64,000 bases of DNA, from NCBI GenBank assembly GCA_015832175.1, contig WJXW01000002.1, positions 3,472,001 through 3,536,000 on the forward strand, read 5' to 3'. Shown here piece after piece: positions 32,706 to 45,029 of this stretch (position 1 is its first letter; the number at the start of each line of letters is the position of its first letter). Origin of the DNA: Paraphaeosphaeria minitans. Lineage: Eukaryota; Ascomycota; Dothideomycetes; Pleosporales; Didymosphaeriaceae. The translations under genes were made by a program, and so were the position numbers. The notes under the pieces were generated by a model that ran no database searches, was not told where the DNA came from, and saw only the letters and a list, made by a program, of their open reading frames with translations.

Positions 32706-34119
32706 TTCTCCAGGCATTGCGATGTCCTGTCCAAAATTGGCAAGTCTCTCAAGCACGCAGGTCGACAGCCTCAAATCCAGTCACATGTGACGCACCACAG
32801 GCAGCATATATAGCAACTAAGCGCATCCCAAGAAGTATGATGGACTTCCATTCTTACTTAGTAGCGGCAGACGCAGTAGACGGCGCGCGCAACTCACCCC
32901 GCTGCTTCCGATTTTTGAGATAGCTCGGGCTGTGCCGGCGTCCCGGGGTCTTCGACTTCTTCACACCGTGTAGATGCGATGACTAAATTGACGGGGATGG
33001 CTTCGTGCAGTGCAACGATGCTGCTAGTCGACTATGACAAATTCACGGGTGCCAAAGGGCTGAAGGGCTGCGTGCATGCCTCCTAGCGCTGTGTAGAGGA
33101 AAAGCGGCCCCCATCTGAGGAGGTTGGAGAAAAGTGCAAAATGCGCTTGGAAACCACCCGATAAGGTTAACCGAGGTGACCAATAGAGGAAGTCACCATC
33201 GGGCAACTGCGCTTGATAGGCCGCTTCGAGAGCACAACGTACTTTCGCTGACGGATAGAGCGACTCTTCCATGGCCTCAACATGACAAATGTATAGGGCA
33301 GAGTCACCTGTATGTGCTTTTCAGCCTCAGCACGCAGCGTCATTGCACCTCTGGCCGACGCGTACAGAGACCACTTGGGAAAGTGTACGCGAAAACCGTG
33401 CTTGGCATACTATAATTATGTCTGTATGGTCAGGAATGGTCAGGTGTAATACTGAGAAAAGTGCATGAAATACGGCCATCCCGGCCTTACACTTCCTGGT
33501 TCTGTTTGATGGAGCGGTGTGCATCTGATTGCAAGCACCTAGTGCCTTAGCTTGCGCTTCAGAACCAACATACTCAGCTCTCGCGCCCTTCTGTACAATT
33601 GACACGTAAGCGAACAGATCAATTGTAGTCTGTTACCATGTAGCGTTGAAAGTGTATATATTCACGTACTCAAATCTGAATGCAGGTACTCAGTTTCGCG
33701 ATACTGAACTATCAACAGGAAGACCATGATACATGATGGAGTTCTATACCCCCAACGGACAATATTAGTACTGATATCCATGGTTTTCGTCCAAACCTCC
33801 AGATTGTCTACCCCAGCCTGATAACATCCTTTACCTTACCCGCCGTATTCTCTTCTCATGAATCCATGGATATAGACCGTCCTATCCACCTTGGGTATCA
33901 TATCCAGTTATGTGACCGGCGCAGGCAGCGCTTCCCTCGGACAGTCTATCCTGTCCTCTGCCTTGAACCACCGCGCGTAAGCCGCCAATGGCCTAAGCCC
34001 CAGAGCACACGACACACCTCCGTCTCTCCCGTGGCGACAGATTTCGACTAAGTGAAGACGAAGACGATGCGACGCAGGGTAGTCTGAACACTTGTTTGAT
34101 TACTCTTCATTGCCAAGAT
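32706..34119. other. intergenic, no gene recognised
   Basis: Upstream region of the first regulator and downstream region of the single-pass membrane protein gene. About 1.4 kb with only short ORFs. A short direct repeat (GGTCAGGAATGGTCAGG) lies at about 33427-33443. Confidence 0.45.
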
Positions 34120-35427
34120 CTACTCCTCCGCATCGGCCTTGAAGGCGACTCTCTTGTTCCTGTTCTTTTCCTTCTTCGACTCGATGGTCTTGGGTGCGGT
34201 TGCAGGAATCGCGGCGGCAGCATCGAGGTCGTCCTCATCATCAGACATCAGGTCTATCAAATTCGCTGCCTCCGTAGTCGTCATATGCACTTCGCCGGAT
34301 TGCGCGGCCATCTCCGACAGCCACGCAGCATCATCGTCTTCCGAGTCGTCTTCCTCGTCTTCTACCTCTTCTACTTTCTCCTTTTCAGGTCCTCCTTTCT
34401 TTGCCCCCGTCTCGGCCTTCTGGGCCTTCTGGGCCTTCTTCTCAGCATCCCTCTCTGTCCAATGTTTCTTGACAGGCGGCTGGGCACGAGCGGCCCGTTG
34501 CGCACGCGCCTTGAGGCCTGAAATAATAGCCAGGACCGTGGCCAGCAATATGCCGAGTGCGACCAGAGCAGAGTTCCGAGGGTCATCGCGCACCTTCTGC
34601 TTCGAGATGCTCCAGTGCTCCACAAAGTCATGCCTCAGCGAGCCAATCCTGCCGTATTGGTCGAATCTCCTCCGCCAGATGAAACGATAGGGCGTCCGGT
34701 ACGGCGAGCCGGCTTCGTATACACCGTCATCGGGACACTTCCAGGTCTTCCGTGTGCATTCCTTCTCTTGGTCTGCTTCAGGGCCCATGTGGTCTCCGAA
34801 TGAGGTAGACAGGTCGGCGTACACCTTCTCAGCGGGTAGAATCTCAATTTCATCGATGGTATACGAGGAAGCGGCCTCGTTGGACCACCCTCCTTCGTTC
34901 TGATCCCGCATGGAGACTTGCACAACTTCTTGTTCCTGGGGATCCAGGAGGAAGTCGGCACCGTCGCTGCCGAGCCCCATAACGCGGAAGCGCAGGACAG
35001 GCTGATGGTTGTAGTAGGGCGGACCGCCCGTGGGGTCGCCCTCGACTAGCCTGTCATAGTCGAGCTCCAGCTTCTGGCCGCGAACGTGGTGCCTCCCCTC
35101 CTCGTTGCCCTGGGCGATGGCTATGATGGCATCCTTTTTGGTGTCGGCGGGCACGTGGTACGTGGATAGACGCGGCGGGATGTGGTAGTTCTGCAGCGGC
35201 AGGAACTGCGTGCCGTCGAGCAGAAGCGTCTTGTTGTCTGCGGAAAGCTCGAACTTGAGCAGAAGCGCGTGCGGTGCGCTGGCGTCTTTGGAGGGATAGC
35301 CGCGCGTGGAGAGCTTGACGATTGCGCTGCGCTGCGGCTGCAACCACGTTACCGAAGACGCGGCAGCTGTGAGGCCAGACTGCGTGAGGACCGCGAGCGA
35401 GAGAAGGAGAGGCGCGATGGCCATCAT
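34120..35427 (-). CDS. secretory-pathway single-pass membrane protein, unknown function
   Basis: Single-exon gene of 435 codons from the Met at 35427. A signal peptide (MMAIAPLLLSLAVLTQSGL) opens the protein, a lumenal domain of about 270 residues follows, and one membrane segment (SALVALGILLATVLAIISGL) sits near 300-320. The cytosolic tail is highly charged: a Lys/Ala/Glu-rich stretch, an acidic patch (EEDDSEDDD) and a basic end (KNRNKRVAFKADAEE). The lumenal part has FLPLQNYHIPPRL and VLRFRVMGLGSDGADF as notable lines and a CxxxxWxC-type pair. This matches fungal proteins of unknown function annotated as DUF7728. The open frame reaches Met 35571 upstream, but that would bury the signal peptide, so the later Met is preferred. 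Topology is prediction by eye; no function is proposed. Confidence 0.8.
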   Translation of the reverse strand: MMAIAPLLLSLAVLTQSGLTAAASSVTWLQPQRSAIVKLSTRGYPSKDASAPHALLLKFELSADNKTLLLDGTQFLPLQNYHIPPRLSTYHVPADTKKDAIIAIAQGNEEGRHHVRGQKLELDYDRLVEGDPTGGPPYYNHQPVLRFRVMGLGSDGADFLLDPQEQEVVQVSMRDQNEGGWSNEAASSYTIDEIEILPAEKVYADLSTSFGDHMGPEADQEKECTRKTWKCPDDGVYEAGSPYRTPYRFIWRRRFDQYGRIGSLRHDFVEHWSISKQKVRDDPRNSALVALGILLATVLAIISGLKARAQRAARAQPPVKKHWTERDAEKKAQKAQKAETGAKKGGPEKEKVEEVEDEEDDSEDDDAAWLSEMAAQSGEVHMTTTEAANLIDLMSDDEDDLDAAAAIPATAPKTIESKKEKNRNKRVAFKADAEE

Positions 35428-35780
35428 CTTGAGCAGAGCAATGAACGTGGTGGGGAAAGGAGGGACGTGAAACTGGTACCTAGTGGAGTTTCGTGGTGGA
35501 AAATAAAAGCCCGGAAATGGCGCACCTTTCCGACCATTCCGAGATGCACGACAGATGGTCACAACAGCCACAGCGCATGCAAGATAGCCTCGCGACTTGC
35601 TTCATGGGAAGGTATCGTTTGTAAACTTGAGAATCGCGTATCAGCATTCTGCATCCGCTTCGAAGCATGTTCCCTCCATACCACTGCGAACAAGGCCAAA
35701 GCCATGTGCCTCGCGCACAGCCAGACCCACCGCAAGACAGCCCTAGAGGGTAAGCGCTGTCGCAGACAACACCAAGCCGT

Positions 35781-35886
35781 GAGACTGAACATGACATCGG
35801 TCGAGGCAGCCGACGTGAGGCAAGGCATGGCTTGAGACTGAACATGATATCGGTCGAGGCAGCCGAAGCGAGGGCAGGCATGGCTT
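35781..35886. repeat. 53-base tandem duplication
   Basis: Two adjacent copies, 35781-35833 and 35834-35886, each starting GAGACTGAACATGA and ending GGCATGGCTT. They differ at a handful of positions, including a C/T change that makes GACATC into GATATC. Confidence 0.9.
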
Positions 35887-35920
35887 CTGGTAGATGCGAC
35901 AGTCATACTTGAAAAAAAAA

Positions 35921-36076
35921 GGACGCTTTCAATTGTCGACTGTTCTCGCAACCAAAGGAAGGAAGCTATTCAATTGTCGGTCTTTTTCGCAACCAAAGAA
36001 AGGAAGGACGCTTTTCAATTGTCAACTGTCTCGCAAGCAAAGGAAGGAAGCTTTCAATCGTCGGCCTCTCTCACAA
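35921..36076. repeat. minisatellite of four roughly 40-base units
   Basis: Four units share CTTTCAATTGTCG and CTCGCAACCAAAGGAA. Units 1 and 3 begin GGACGCTT while units 2 and 4 begin GGAAGCT, and their middles also alternate, so the array reads as two copies of a two-unit block of about 84 bases. Confidence 0.85.
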
Positions 36077-36486
36077 CATGGCCGCATGAAGTACACCGGC
36101 TGATGCGGAATCACTGTAGGTAGGTATCTATAGCAGGTCGACAGTTGGTGAATCCCGTGTACAAGTACCGTAGCGCGACGCCATGACAGCGAATTGGCAG
36201 CTGATGCGACGGCTGCAGGGTGTATAGACAGCGACACGGGGTTTCAGGCTGCAGATGAGCAGGTATCTATCGACGTGCGAGACAGCGTCGGTGGACAGTA
36301 GAGCAGGCAATATATTGGAGAGCATGTCCATGGGGATGACGGACCAATCCGCGCCGGGCGTGCGGTGACAAGTGCGGAGGCGGGAGCTCACGTGTTGCGA
36401 CCGCACGTCGACGTTCCATCCTCACTGCAAGAGAGCCTGCGAGCTGCCTTGTTGCTACCTACTGCAAGTCGCCCGCCGCCGCCGCC

Positions 36487-38805
36487 ATGAGTACCATGAT
36501 CACCTTTGCGGCCAACAACGAGTTCTTCAGGAAGCGCAAGCGTAACGCCGCCCCCCGGTGCTGTTCTCCGCGAGCCAGGTTGCTGATGATCCACCAGGCG
36601 TACATCGCGCATGCGACTCGTGCAAGAAACGACGGGTAAGCAGCCTCGACGGCCGCACGCAGCATGGTGGCGGCTCTCTAACCGTCCAGTAGAAGCGGTG
36701 CAGCCATACCTTTGACGACGACGCGGATGCCGGAAGCTCTACCAAAAGCGGACAGTCCGCCAACCAAGCTCAGGAACCTCATGCATCAAATGCCAGCTAT
36801 CCTGATCAAAGAGGCCCGCGGGTGGATCCTCAGCGCGATGGAGCAGGAACCCACTCCTCCATGCCGCCCTACAGCCCCAGCGACGACCCGCCCGCTCAGA
36901 CGCCCCCCAACTTCCTCGGCTACCTGAACCCGGAGGCAGTCCTCAGGGAACAGGTCTACTCGGAGAAGGGCAAGTCAACGCAGTCCCCCGTGATCCCCTC
37001 CATCGGCCAGTGGATAGAAGGCGAGAATCCTGCCCTGGGCAGACCATCCACGAGCCAGCCCGGAGCAGCACCAGCAAGACTCGATGACACGAGTCCGACT
37101 GCGAATCAGGACGTCAAAGTCCAGCGAGCTCTCCGCCAGTACTTGGAAGCAGTCGGCGTCGCCATTCTGCCACCTCGCGAGTGTCAAGACGGCTTGCTCG
37201 ACCTCTACTTCAATCATGTCCATCCATTGCTCCCGCTCATTGATCACGATGTATTTGCCGAACGCTACGCCCAAGGGCACGAGTCTCGTCTGTTGATGCA
37301 GGCAATATGTATTGTAGCTTCAAAGCATGCCGATGCTGGGAGCTACCTGTGTCTCGGTGATGATCCTCGCAAGATGGGCCCGCGCGAGTTCTCACACCGC
37401 CTGTACAACGCTGTCATCGCAGCCATTGAAGCCAAGCTGGAGAAGAACCGGGTCGTTTTGATACAGGTACTGGCATTGATATCGCTGCATTGCGAAGGCC
37501 CCGATGGTGCCGAGCAGGCGTCGATGCATCTCGCACAGGCTATACACCACGCCCACACATTCGGCCTGCAATTCGGACATCAGTGGAAGAACCAGAGGTC
37601 CGATGACCAGGAAAATCTCGAAGACCTTTTCTGGTGTCTTTGGAGCCTGGACAAGATCAACGCTTGCATGAATGGAAGGCCGCTCTTGATGCATGAACGC
37701 GACAACAGCCTGACGAAGCTGCCCACGGACCCAGAGAAGAGGCAGAGTCCGTTTGGCGTATGGTTGCAAATCTCAGAGATGCTTGACAGAGTCATAGACT
37801 ACTATAGACCTGGAAGCAAGGCGGAAGAAACGGGCTGGGAAGGGGACGACTTTCTGGGGTTCGAGGAGATGGTCGGCGACGGAGAGGACAAGCTTGAAGG
37901 TCCTATCATGAGTGGGTTGTACTCCAAGTACATGTTCAAGATGCTAATCACCTGCAGGCCTACTGTCACTCTTCCACCACACCATGTGCATGGCATCGCA
38001 CAAGTCCCTCTCTATAAACGCTCCCGTCAAGTCAACGCCGTCCTACGTTCGACAGAGTCTATCGGCAACTCGAGTGATCCACCTGCTCAACGCAGAAGCT
38101 CCAGAACGTCTACCGCCCCTACCACTAGTCCCCTATGCACTGTCCGTTGCCTTGAGCGTGGTATATCGGCATTTCCGCTCTAGAAGACTAAAAGTGCACA
38201 TCAACCGCGCAAGTGAAGAACTGAAGCAATGCGTCATGCTCCTCAACCGCCTACGCTACGCATGGTGGGCAGCTGGCACAATGGCCGATCTCGGCACCGC
38301 CGTCCTAAACAACGCAGAACGCAACACGCGCACAGCAAACACGCCCGCCCCTCCCGCCGACCATCTGCACCACTCCGCTACAAAGTCAGTCCCCGCGGGT
38401 GCCCACAGCCAGCAGCAGCATCACGCATCCACGCCGAGCAACTGGCAGACCCTCGACAACGCCGTGCCAATCGACCCACGCTTGCAGCCTCAAAACCCAA
38501 CCTCCGCACCCACGCCACACATGACGCATCTTCTCAACCCTCTCCCACCGCCCCCCACGCCCGGCCAGCACCCGACGAGCAGCGAGCGCGGCTCCCACTC
38601 GCAGCATCCCGGCGCAGCGCCGCAGATGGCGCACGCGGGCCAGCCGTTCGACTTCTCCGAGACGAGCCCGGATTGGCTGAACTTTGACACTGCGTTTGAG
38701 AACTTTGAAGGTCTGCTGGGGAGCTCGGGGGCCGATTTGAGCAACGAGCTGTTCAGGCCGTTGAACTACGAGAGCATGGATGGGTTTCTCGATCCCGGGA
38801 ATTGA
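36487..38805 (+). CDS. fungal-specific transcription factor with half zinc cluster
   Basis: Four exons (36487-36541, 36598-36635, 36693-37911 and 37958-38805) encode 719 aa. Introns are 56, 57 and 46 bases; the third has a GTGGGT donor, GCTAAT branch and TGCAG acceptor and joins GPIMS to LLSLFHHTM. The DNA-binding start is RACDSCKKRRKRC, the first three cysteines of a Zn2Cys6 cluster (C-x2-C-x6-C), but no cysteine follows for well over 100 residues, so the second half is missing or replaced. The central region (about 150-500) is the fungal_trans/xylanolytic-regulator type: PPRECQDGLLDLYFNHVHPL and FWCLWSLDKINACMNGRP. A Pro/Gln/His-rich tail ends with acidic, aromatic patches (FDFSETSPDWLNFDTAFENF) typical of an activation domain. 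Close relatives with the same short cluster may exist; I could not check. Confidence 0.8.
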
Positions 38806-39148
38806 GGGTTGGCGTCTCGAGAAGAGAGCCGTTTGGATGGAGCGGGCACGGAGCTTGGAAGCCTGGGGGATGCTGTGAAGTGACAGGAAGATGTATGCTT
38901 TCTTTGTGTGTGTGTTTGTTTGGTTGTACATGTCTCACGGTCCTTTCATGTCGGTACGAAGTGTCGGAACTATTTCCTTGGGGGGCAAATCCGGGGTGGG
39001 AAAAGGTTACATGTGGGGGAATTGTAGGCAGGGCGGGGGATACCATAGGTTAGGATTGGATAGGATTTGGCGTTTGCAGTATACCACTCCTCGTTTGCTG
39101 AAGAGACGGTGTCTTTACCTTTTTTTTTGTTCTTTTTTTTACCCTGTA

Positions 39149-39182
<34 letters not shown>
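39149..39182. repeat. TA dinucleotide array
   Basis: About 16 uninterrupted AT units, preceded by T-rich tracts (39117-39140). A simple microsatellite. Confidence 0.95.
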
Positions 39183-39184
<2 letters not shown>

Positions 39185-39530
39185 TGTTGGTTTGTTACTC
39201 TGCTGCGATGTTGAGATTGTTTTGACGTTTTGCGATGCTACTGCGTCCGAGATAGCCATTTCCCAGAGTTGACGTGGAGACCAGGGGCGGGCACGTCTTT
39301 TTTGGTGCCGATACCTACCGGTGCTGGATCGCATCGCGAGACTTGCTGCCAGAGGACAAACCTCCAGGCGCAATCGCCAGATTCTCTATTCTACGTCCCA
39401 TCTCGTTGGAAGATTCGCTGAGAAGAAAACTAGCTAGGCCCTGCAACATGGCTAGGTAGAGCACTGACTGAGGCTGGACGCGCCCCCCCCCCTCTAGGTA
39501 TGCTTATTTCGCGAAGACGTGGGAACCTGT

Positions 39531-39650
39531 GGTAGGTAGGTAGGTAGGTAGGTAGGTAGGTAGGTAGGTAGGTAGGTAGGTAGGTAGGTAGGTAGGGAGG
39601 TAGGTAGGTAGGTAGGTAGGTAGGGAGGTAGGTAGGTAGGTAGGTAGGTA
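39531..39650. repeat. GGTA tetranucleotide array
   Basis: About 29 units of GGTA over 120 bases, with two GGGA variants that break the run near 39595 and 39624. Short pieces of the same motif occur throughout the window. Confidence 0.95.
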
Positions 39651-42600
39651 AGCAAGGTGATCCATCATCCCCTCCCTACGAAACACGGCAACGTTTTCCC
39701 AAGCGTGCGAAGATGCCTGTTACGGTATCCAAGCGCCGTTCCTACCTACGTACGACACATCTAGTCCGACGGCGACGGTAGGCAGGTGCGCTCGGGACAT
39801 CGCGACTTCTCGTGGTACAGCAACCGACACGACTGAGATGGAGCAGCGGGCGTGGCGTTGGAGTTTGAGTGTGCGTGGCTTCAACCTCGACACGGAAATA
39901 GCACGACACAGCACGACACGACACGACACGACACGGTACGGTACGGCGAGGCACAGCACTCCCAACGTCACCCCGGCAAGCGCCCCTTCGATACCTAGGT
40001 ATCGAAACCCCACGCCCTCGGTCCGGTTTGTCTCGCTCCATGGACAGCTTTTGACTACTCGCGAGGAAAGTCGCTAGCATCGTCGATTAAGACGGTTGGT
40101 GGGAAATGGTACCAGCAGCGTCGACCGAGCGGGGCTGGGTGGTTTGGATGGCTACGTATTTCCAGTCGTGTCTTGGTGTTTCACACAGATGACCTCGCGG
40201 CTCACGCTCTCGCGCGCGTGCGTGCGAGAGAGAAAGAGAGAGAGAGGCCCCACGGCTGCGGCACGCACGGTCAGGCCGGAGACCATGCTGGACGCCAGCT
40301 ATCCTTCAGACCGGTGCGTGGGGAGGATCCAGCTGGTCGTAGAGTACGGTCCTCTACGGTAGGTACCTACGGCCTCTACGGTACGGCCTCTACGCCTCAG
40401 TTCGTCGCGTATGCAACCGCACCGCACCACCTTTGCGCGGCATCTCACGTCCATCTCATCGGTCTAGGGGCTGCATGCACGCATGCCTGTCTTCGGCAGA
40501 CTCCAGGCCCTGCTTCGGAAGATGAGGGCGTCTACCTACGTCAGCATTGGTAGGTAGAGGCGCGTACGGATAGAGTGGTGACGCCAGGGCGGGGGTTTCG
40601 TTCCGTGGCTGTGATGTTTTGCTTGCGAGTTTCCTCGTCGGCTGGGCAGGCGAGTCTTGCGTGCCCACCGAGCGTGCGCCTGCGCCTGCGCCACACACCT
40701 GCGTTTTACGCAGCGGCCAAGGCGACGATGGCAGTGGGTGGCTCGTGGCCCTCTTCGGCGCCTTTCCATCTGGGGATGTTCAAGACTTTGGGGGGGAGGT
40801 CTACGTGACGGCCGGCCGGCCGGCCGCAATGTAATAATAAGTCAGAACCCGGACCCCAGGGTGCCCGAGCGCCCCGCAACCTGTGGCGTTGATGATTGCG
40901 TAGCGAGGAAGGTGTTGGTTGGTGTTGAAGGAGGATGCTGCAAGGCGGGTATACGCTGGAGGCCGTAGATGCGAACCGAGACGCTGACTGAATCCTTCGC
41001 TGTGCGAGTTGTGGGCCGCACAGCCTTGCAGAGGACAAAGGACATGCGTGCGGAAAAGTAAGATTCGTGACATCCAAGTCGCCGAACTGATATACCTAGG
41101 GTGGTAGAATTGCTGCTACCCATGGGGAAGGCTGTAGGTACGTCCCAAAACGTACGTTGGAACACATCGGGTTCGGCGATCAGTTGATGGGGCCAAGGGT
41201 GAATTGCTCGCATACCTACTACTACAATGGCAACCGCTGCGTCAAAGCCTTCAAGGTGCTGGCAGCTCTTTTGCGGTTTCCGGATGATACGGATGTCCAC
41301 CAGGGGACTTGGAGGACCAAATACGGCGCTCGCGCTGGATGCGCAAGTCCTCCATGCGATCCGCCTCAACGCCGACACCTGGGAAGACGTGCCCGAGAGC
41401 TATCATTGTAGGCACTAGCAGAAGCGTTCGGTGGTGTACATACGGGTAGTGATAGTACAGGGACCCTGCTGCATGCAGTGCTCAGCTGATCACTCGGAGA
41501 TGATGGCATCCTCGTGGTGGAATAACGGCCTGGTGCAGAGCATAGCTGGTTCGCTATAGTTTTCGGGGTTGGAGGGCATATTGGTCGACAGCCTGATCTC
41601 GAGGCCGCCGAGTCGTGCTGATGGTCCAGCATGGGCTGTTTCCATTGGTTCCATCCCAAGACTTCCAACGGCGGCCGCTTCGCTACCGGTGGTCCGTTGG
41701 CACGCTCAAGCGTCGACACGGAACAGCAGTGAGCAGCCGTACCTACTCGAGAACCTATGACCTGTACATCCTGCAGGGCCCTATGCAAACGCGATGATAT
41801 TATATCAAGTGTAGTGGACCACGGCGGAGTAGCCGGAGTCCCGAGTAGTCAAGCGTTCCGACAAAGTTGCCAATCCGGGTCGGTGGGCGCAAGCTCACCT
41901 GACAGCAAAACCACATCATCTCCGTCGGCGTGTGCACGACAAGCGCCTTCACTTCATAGGTATGATGGAGGGTAGATGGTAATCACGTGTAGCCCGCGGA
42001 TGCTCGTATAACAAGCATTCTGGTGATTGCGGACCAACCGAGGAAGGAGTACGATTACCGTGGCTTGCATGTGCCTGGGAATCCTCCGAGAGTGACAAAA
42101 CATCATCCGGAGGGGGGGGACGAACGAGCAGTGAGCAGGTCAAGAGCGACGTGCGTGCTGGTCTTTTGCGGGCGTAAGATACCTACGATGTGCTGATCTT
42201 TCCAGGGTGGATGGAGCAAATCAGACCAGGGAGCACTTTGTTGTTGTAGTGTGCGGGATAAATAGTCTAGTCCATCTATCTGACCTCAGCGTACTCCGTC
42301 TGGATGAAACGCTGGGGCTCTTTCGTCATTGGTCCATCACCGTTGCCTGCTCGCCAACTGCTCCACAACCGGGGTAAGTCACCTTTTCTGGCACACTGCG
42401 CACACTTTCAGCGCTACCTGCCCGAAAGATACTCCGTACCCGCGCGCGGAATGTGAAGGCTGGTTTCGAGTGCTGGTTCGCTCCGGGCTCCCAGTCTCGC
42501 TGTTGGGATCGTCCCAGGGTTCATTTGGGTGGCACGGGACAAGCAAAGTCGCATGCAAAATCAGAATCTGCAAACCCATGCTCGGCGCATCCAAAGCATG

Positions 42601-44489
42601 AACAGCGCGAGTTAGGTAAGTAGATTGTTTCCGGAACTAAAGCAACCAAACGCGCATGGCTGGAGAGGGTTTCTTGGATCTACTGGCAACGTGGGCTATT
42701 GCTCGCCACTCACTGCGGTGATGCAGAGCTGGTGTGGAGCTGGCAAGGGATCGCAGGTCGCCGGTCGACCATTCAATACTGGCAGTGAGCGGCAAAGAAG
42801 AGACACGATAGACTACCGTAGGGATGTTCAGATCGAGATGGCCTCAACGCAACGACTGCGGTGGCTCTGGTGTCATAGGTCCATCACTTGCCAAGACGAG
42901 GATTCTAGACGAAGCCTGGAACCCCTGACCGGAGGCTGGTGGGTCTGTGAAGCCCTATGGAAGAGGATCGTCAAGGCGACGGCGTCACTGGGCATTGCCT
43001 CGAGGAATTCAATCGCAGCAGCCACGTTGCGGAAAGCCAAAAGCCATCGGGCCGGATGGCGGCACACCAAGTGTCTTTGGTGGACTCGACTGGAAAAAGG
43101 TCCCTGCAGATGCGCGGCATACTACGCAAGTAGCGTTGGTTAGCATAAAAGACGTGCAGAGGGTGAAAGTCTTTACGGTGGCAGTGGACTCTCTACATAG
43201 TAGACTATCGAAGACCAGGCCATGTCACGGGATGCTTGGCAACGCCGCCAGTCTGCTAGTCCGGCACGCCCAAGCAGCGGTGAGCGGTCTGACACTTGGA
43301 CTGAGACAGTTTGGGTACGTACTCCCTACGACGGATCCCATACGTTTGAGGAGTCCGGCTTGCCACGGAGATGCAAGCCAATGAGCCCCGTCGCGCGGTA
43401 GCCTTGAGGCATGGGTAGCGAATCTAGCGATGGACTGGTTTGGCGGACCCTCCAGGTCGGCACAAAACACGCGCTTCATCACTCGGTGTTCCAAGATGCG
43501 GAATGTTGGTTGCGGCGAAGGCGGCTCCCTGTTTGATGGGCTTTGTCAACGGGGAGCGAAAGACTGGCACGGATGCCGGCAGGATGGGTGAGGGATTGAA
43601 AAGAAGGGACAAAAAAAACCCTGCAGGCGTCCTCGTGCTGGCAGCTCGGTTCCCGTCGGAGCGGGTAGCATTCCATGGGCTATCTATTCATCCAACGAGG
43701 AAATGACATGCAGGCCGGTAGAATTCCCCTTGCTCGATGCAGCCTATTTCGATCGGCACCCCTTTGGATCTCGCAAGCGGTTCGACATGGTGAGCGCCTG
43801 AGAGGATGATTGCGCAAGCGCCACGTTTGCAGCGAGGCGCCGAGTGGCGTGGCGGCGGCGGTGATGGTGTTTTAGTGGTGGTGGTGGTGGTGGTGGTTTG
43901 CTCGCAGAGCGTGAGCTTGCCGTGATGGGGTTGGCGAGAGTCACAAGATGGGTGTAGCGCACAGGCTGGCCACCAGGCTTCTGCGAAAGGGCGTGAGTCA
44001 GAGGAAGGTGATTGGCGGGGCTGGAGATTTTGTGCGAAACTCTGTAGAAAATTCTACGTGGCGTGGCGTGTCACTGGCTGGGCGGGGCTTGTTTAGTGAC
44101 GATCTCGGGCACGACTGGCTTCATCCACGGGCAGGGAAGGCGCTGGCCGTTAGTCATGGCTGTGGCAGCAAGATTGTCAATATATCGATGGGGCCAATGG
44201 GCGCAGCGACGGGTCAGCGCAACGGGTCAGCGCAACGGGCAGGTTCTGCACCGTCGAAGCCAACTGGCGACTGGGGAAAGCTCCAAGCGCAATGGCAGGG
44301 CCATGGCACGGGACACGGGGCAGGCGGTTTGGCGGGCGCAGGGTCGAGACAGCAAAGGGGGTTTGGGAAGTCGGACACGGACGGGTTCAGGCAGCAAGTG
44401 TGGGCGAAAGATGTGATGGCATCCCAGCCACCGGCACTGGACAGTCATGATGGCACTGGCAGTGCCGCAGCAGCGCTCGGGGGGGCAGC

Positions 44490-44910
44490 CGGGCAGCAGG
44501 CGGGCAGGCGGGCAGGCGGGCAGGCGGGCAGGTGGGCAGGTGGGCAGGCTGGTTTCGTCTGGCCACCGAACGCCGGCCGTGCACTAGTCTGGACGAGACT
44601 AGATAGATACGCGGTGCGAGACCGCAGACGTCGTAAGCTTGCAGGCTTGCAGGCTTGCAGGCTTTGCTGTGTGGCGACTGCTGCTCCTCGGCCGTATCCA
44701 CTGCCACTTCACCCAGTGCCCACCGGAAGGCAGTGGACTGGCAATGGACTGGCAGTGGACAGGAGTGGACAGGAGCGGACAGGCAGTGGACTGGCAGTGG
44801 ACTGGCACTGCACTGGCACTGCACTGACACTGGACTGGCACTGCACTGGACTGGCACTGCGCTGCACTGGCACTGCACTGCACTGGCACTGGCACTGGCA
44901 CTGGCACTTG
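44490..44910. repeat. cluster of nested 8-12 base arrays
   Basis: Three arrays sit in a row: GGCAGGCG-type units (44490-44553), GCAGGCTT units (about 44636-44663) and a field of TGGCAGTGGAC/TGGCACTGCAC units (about 44730-44910). Unit edges shift and variants interleave, which suggests repeated slippage. Confidence 0.85.
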
Positions 44911-45029
44911 CGTTAAGCTGTCAAGGCTCGCACTGGCGTCAAGCTGTCAAGGCCTGGCGTGAACCTGTCAAGGCTGCCACTGAAGACTGGGACGAGTCGC
45001 CCGCACCCACGCCCGCGCCCAGGCCGGTG

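Larger units (their letters stand above)
35428..36486. promoter_or_regulatory. divergent upstream region with two minisatellites
   Basis: The membrane-protein gene (minus) and the second regulator (plus) start on opposite sides of this 1.06-kb gap. It contains a 53-base tandem duplication and a four-unit minisatellite, both listed separately, and a GGTA-type motif at about 36117-36125. These repeats therefore lie in promoter space. Confidence 0.5.

Noticed and set aside
36540..36600. Apparent one-base frameshift at a C run at the start of the second regulator
   Set aside because: A 56-base intron (36542-36597) with GTAACG donor, GCTGAT branch and CCAG acceptor removes the C run and joins the reading frames, so no error is needed.
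38100..38183. Premature end of the second regulator at 38183
   Set aside because: A 46-base intron at 37912-37957 restores the conserved frame that runs to 38805.
43948..44916. 322-codon ORF on the plus strand in the gene desert
   Set aside because: It is made largely of GC-rich repeats read in one frame, with Gly/Gln/Trp/Thr runs and no domain. Other frames are open over the same arrays for the same reason.
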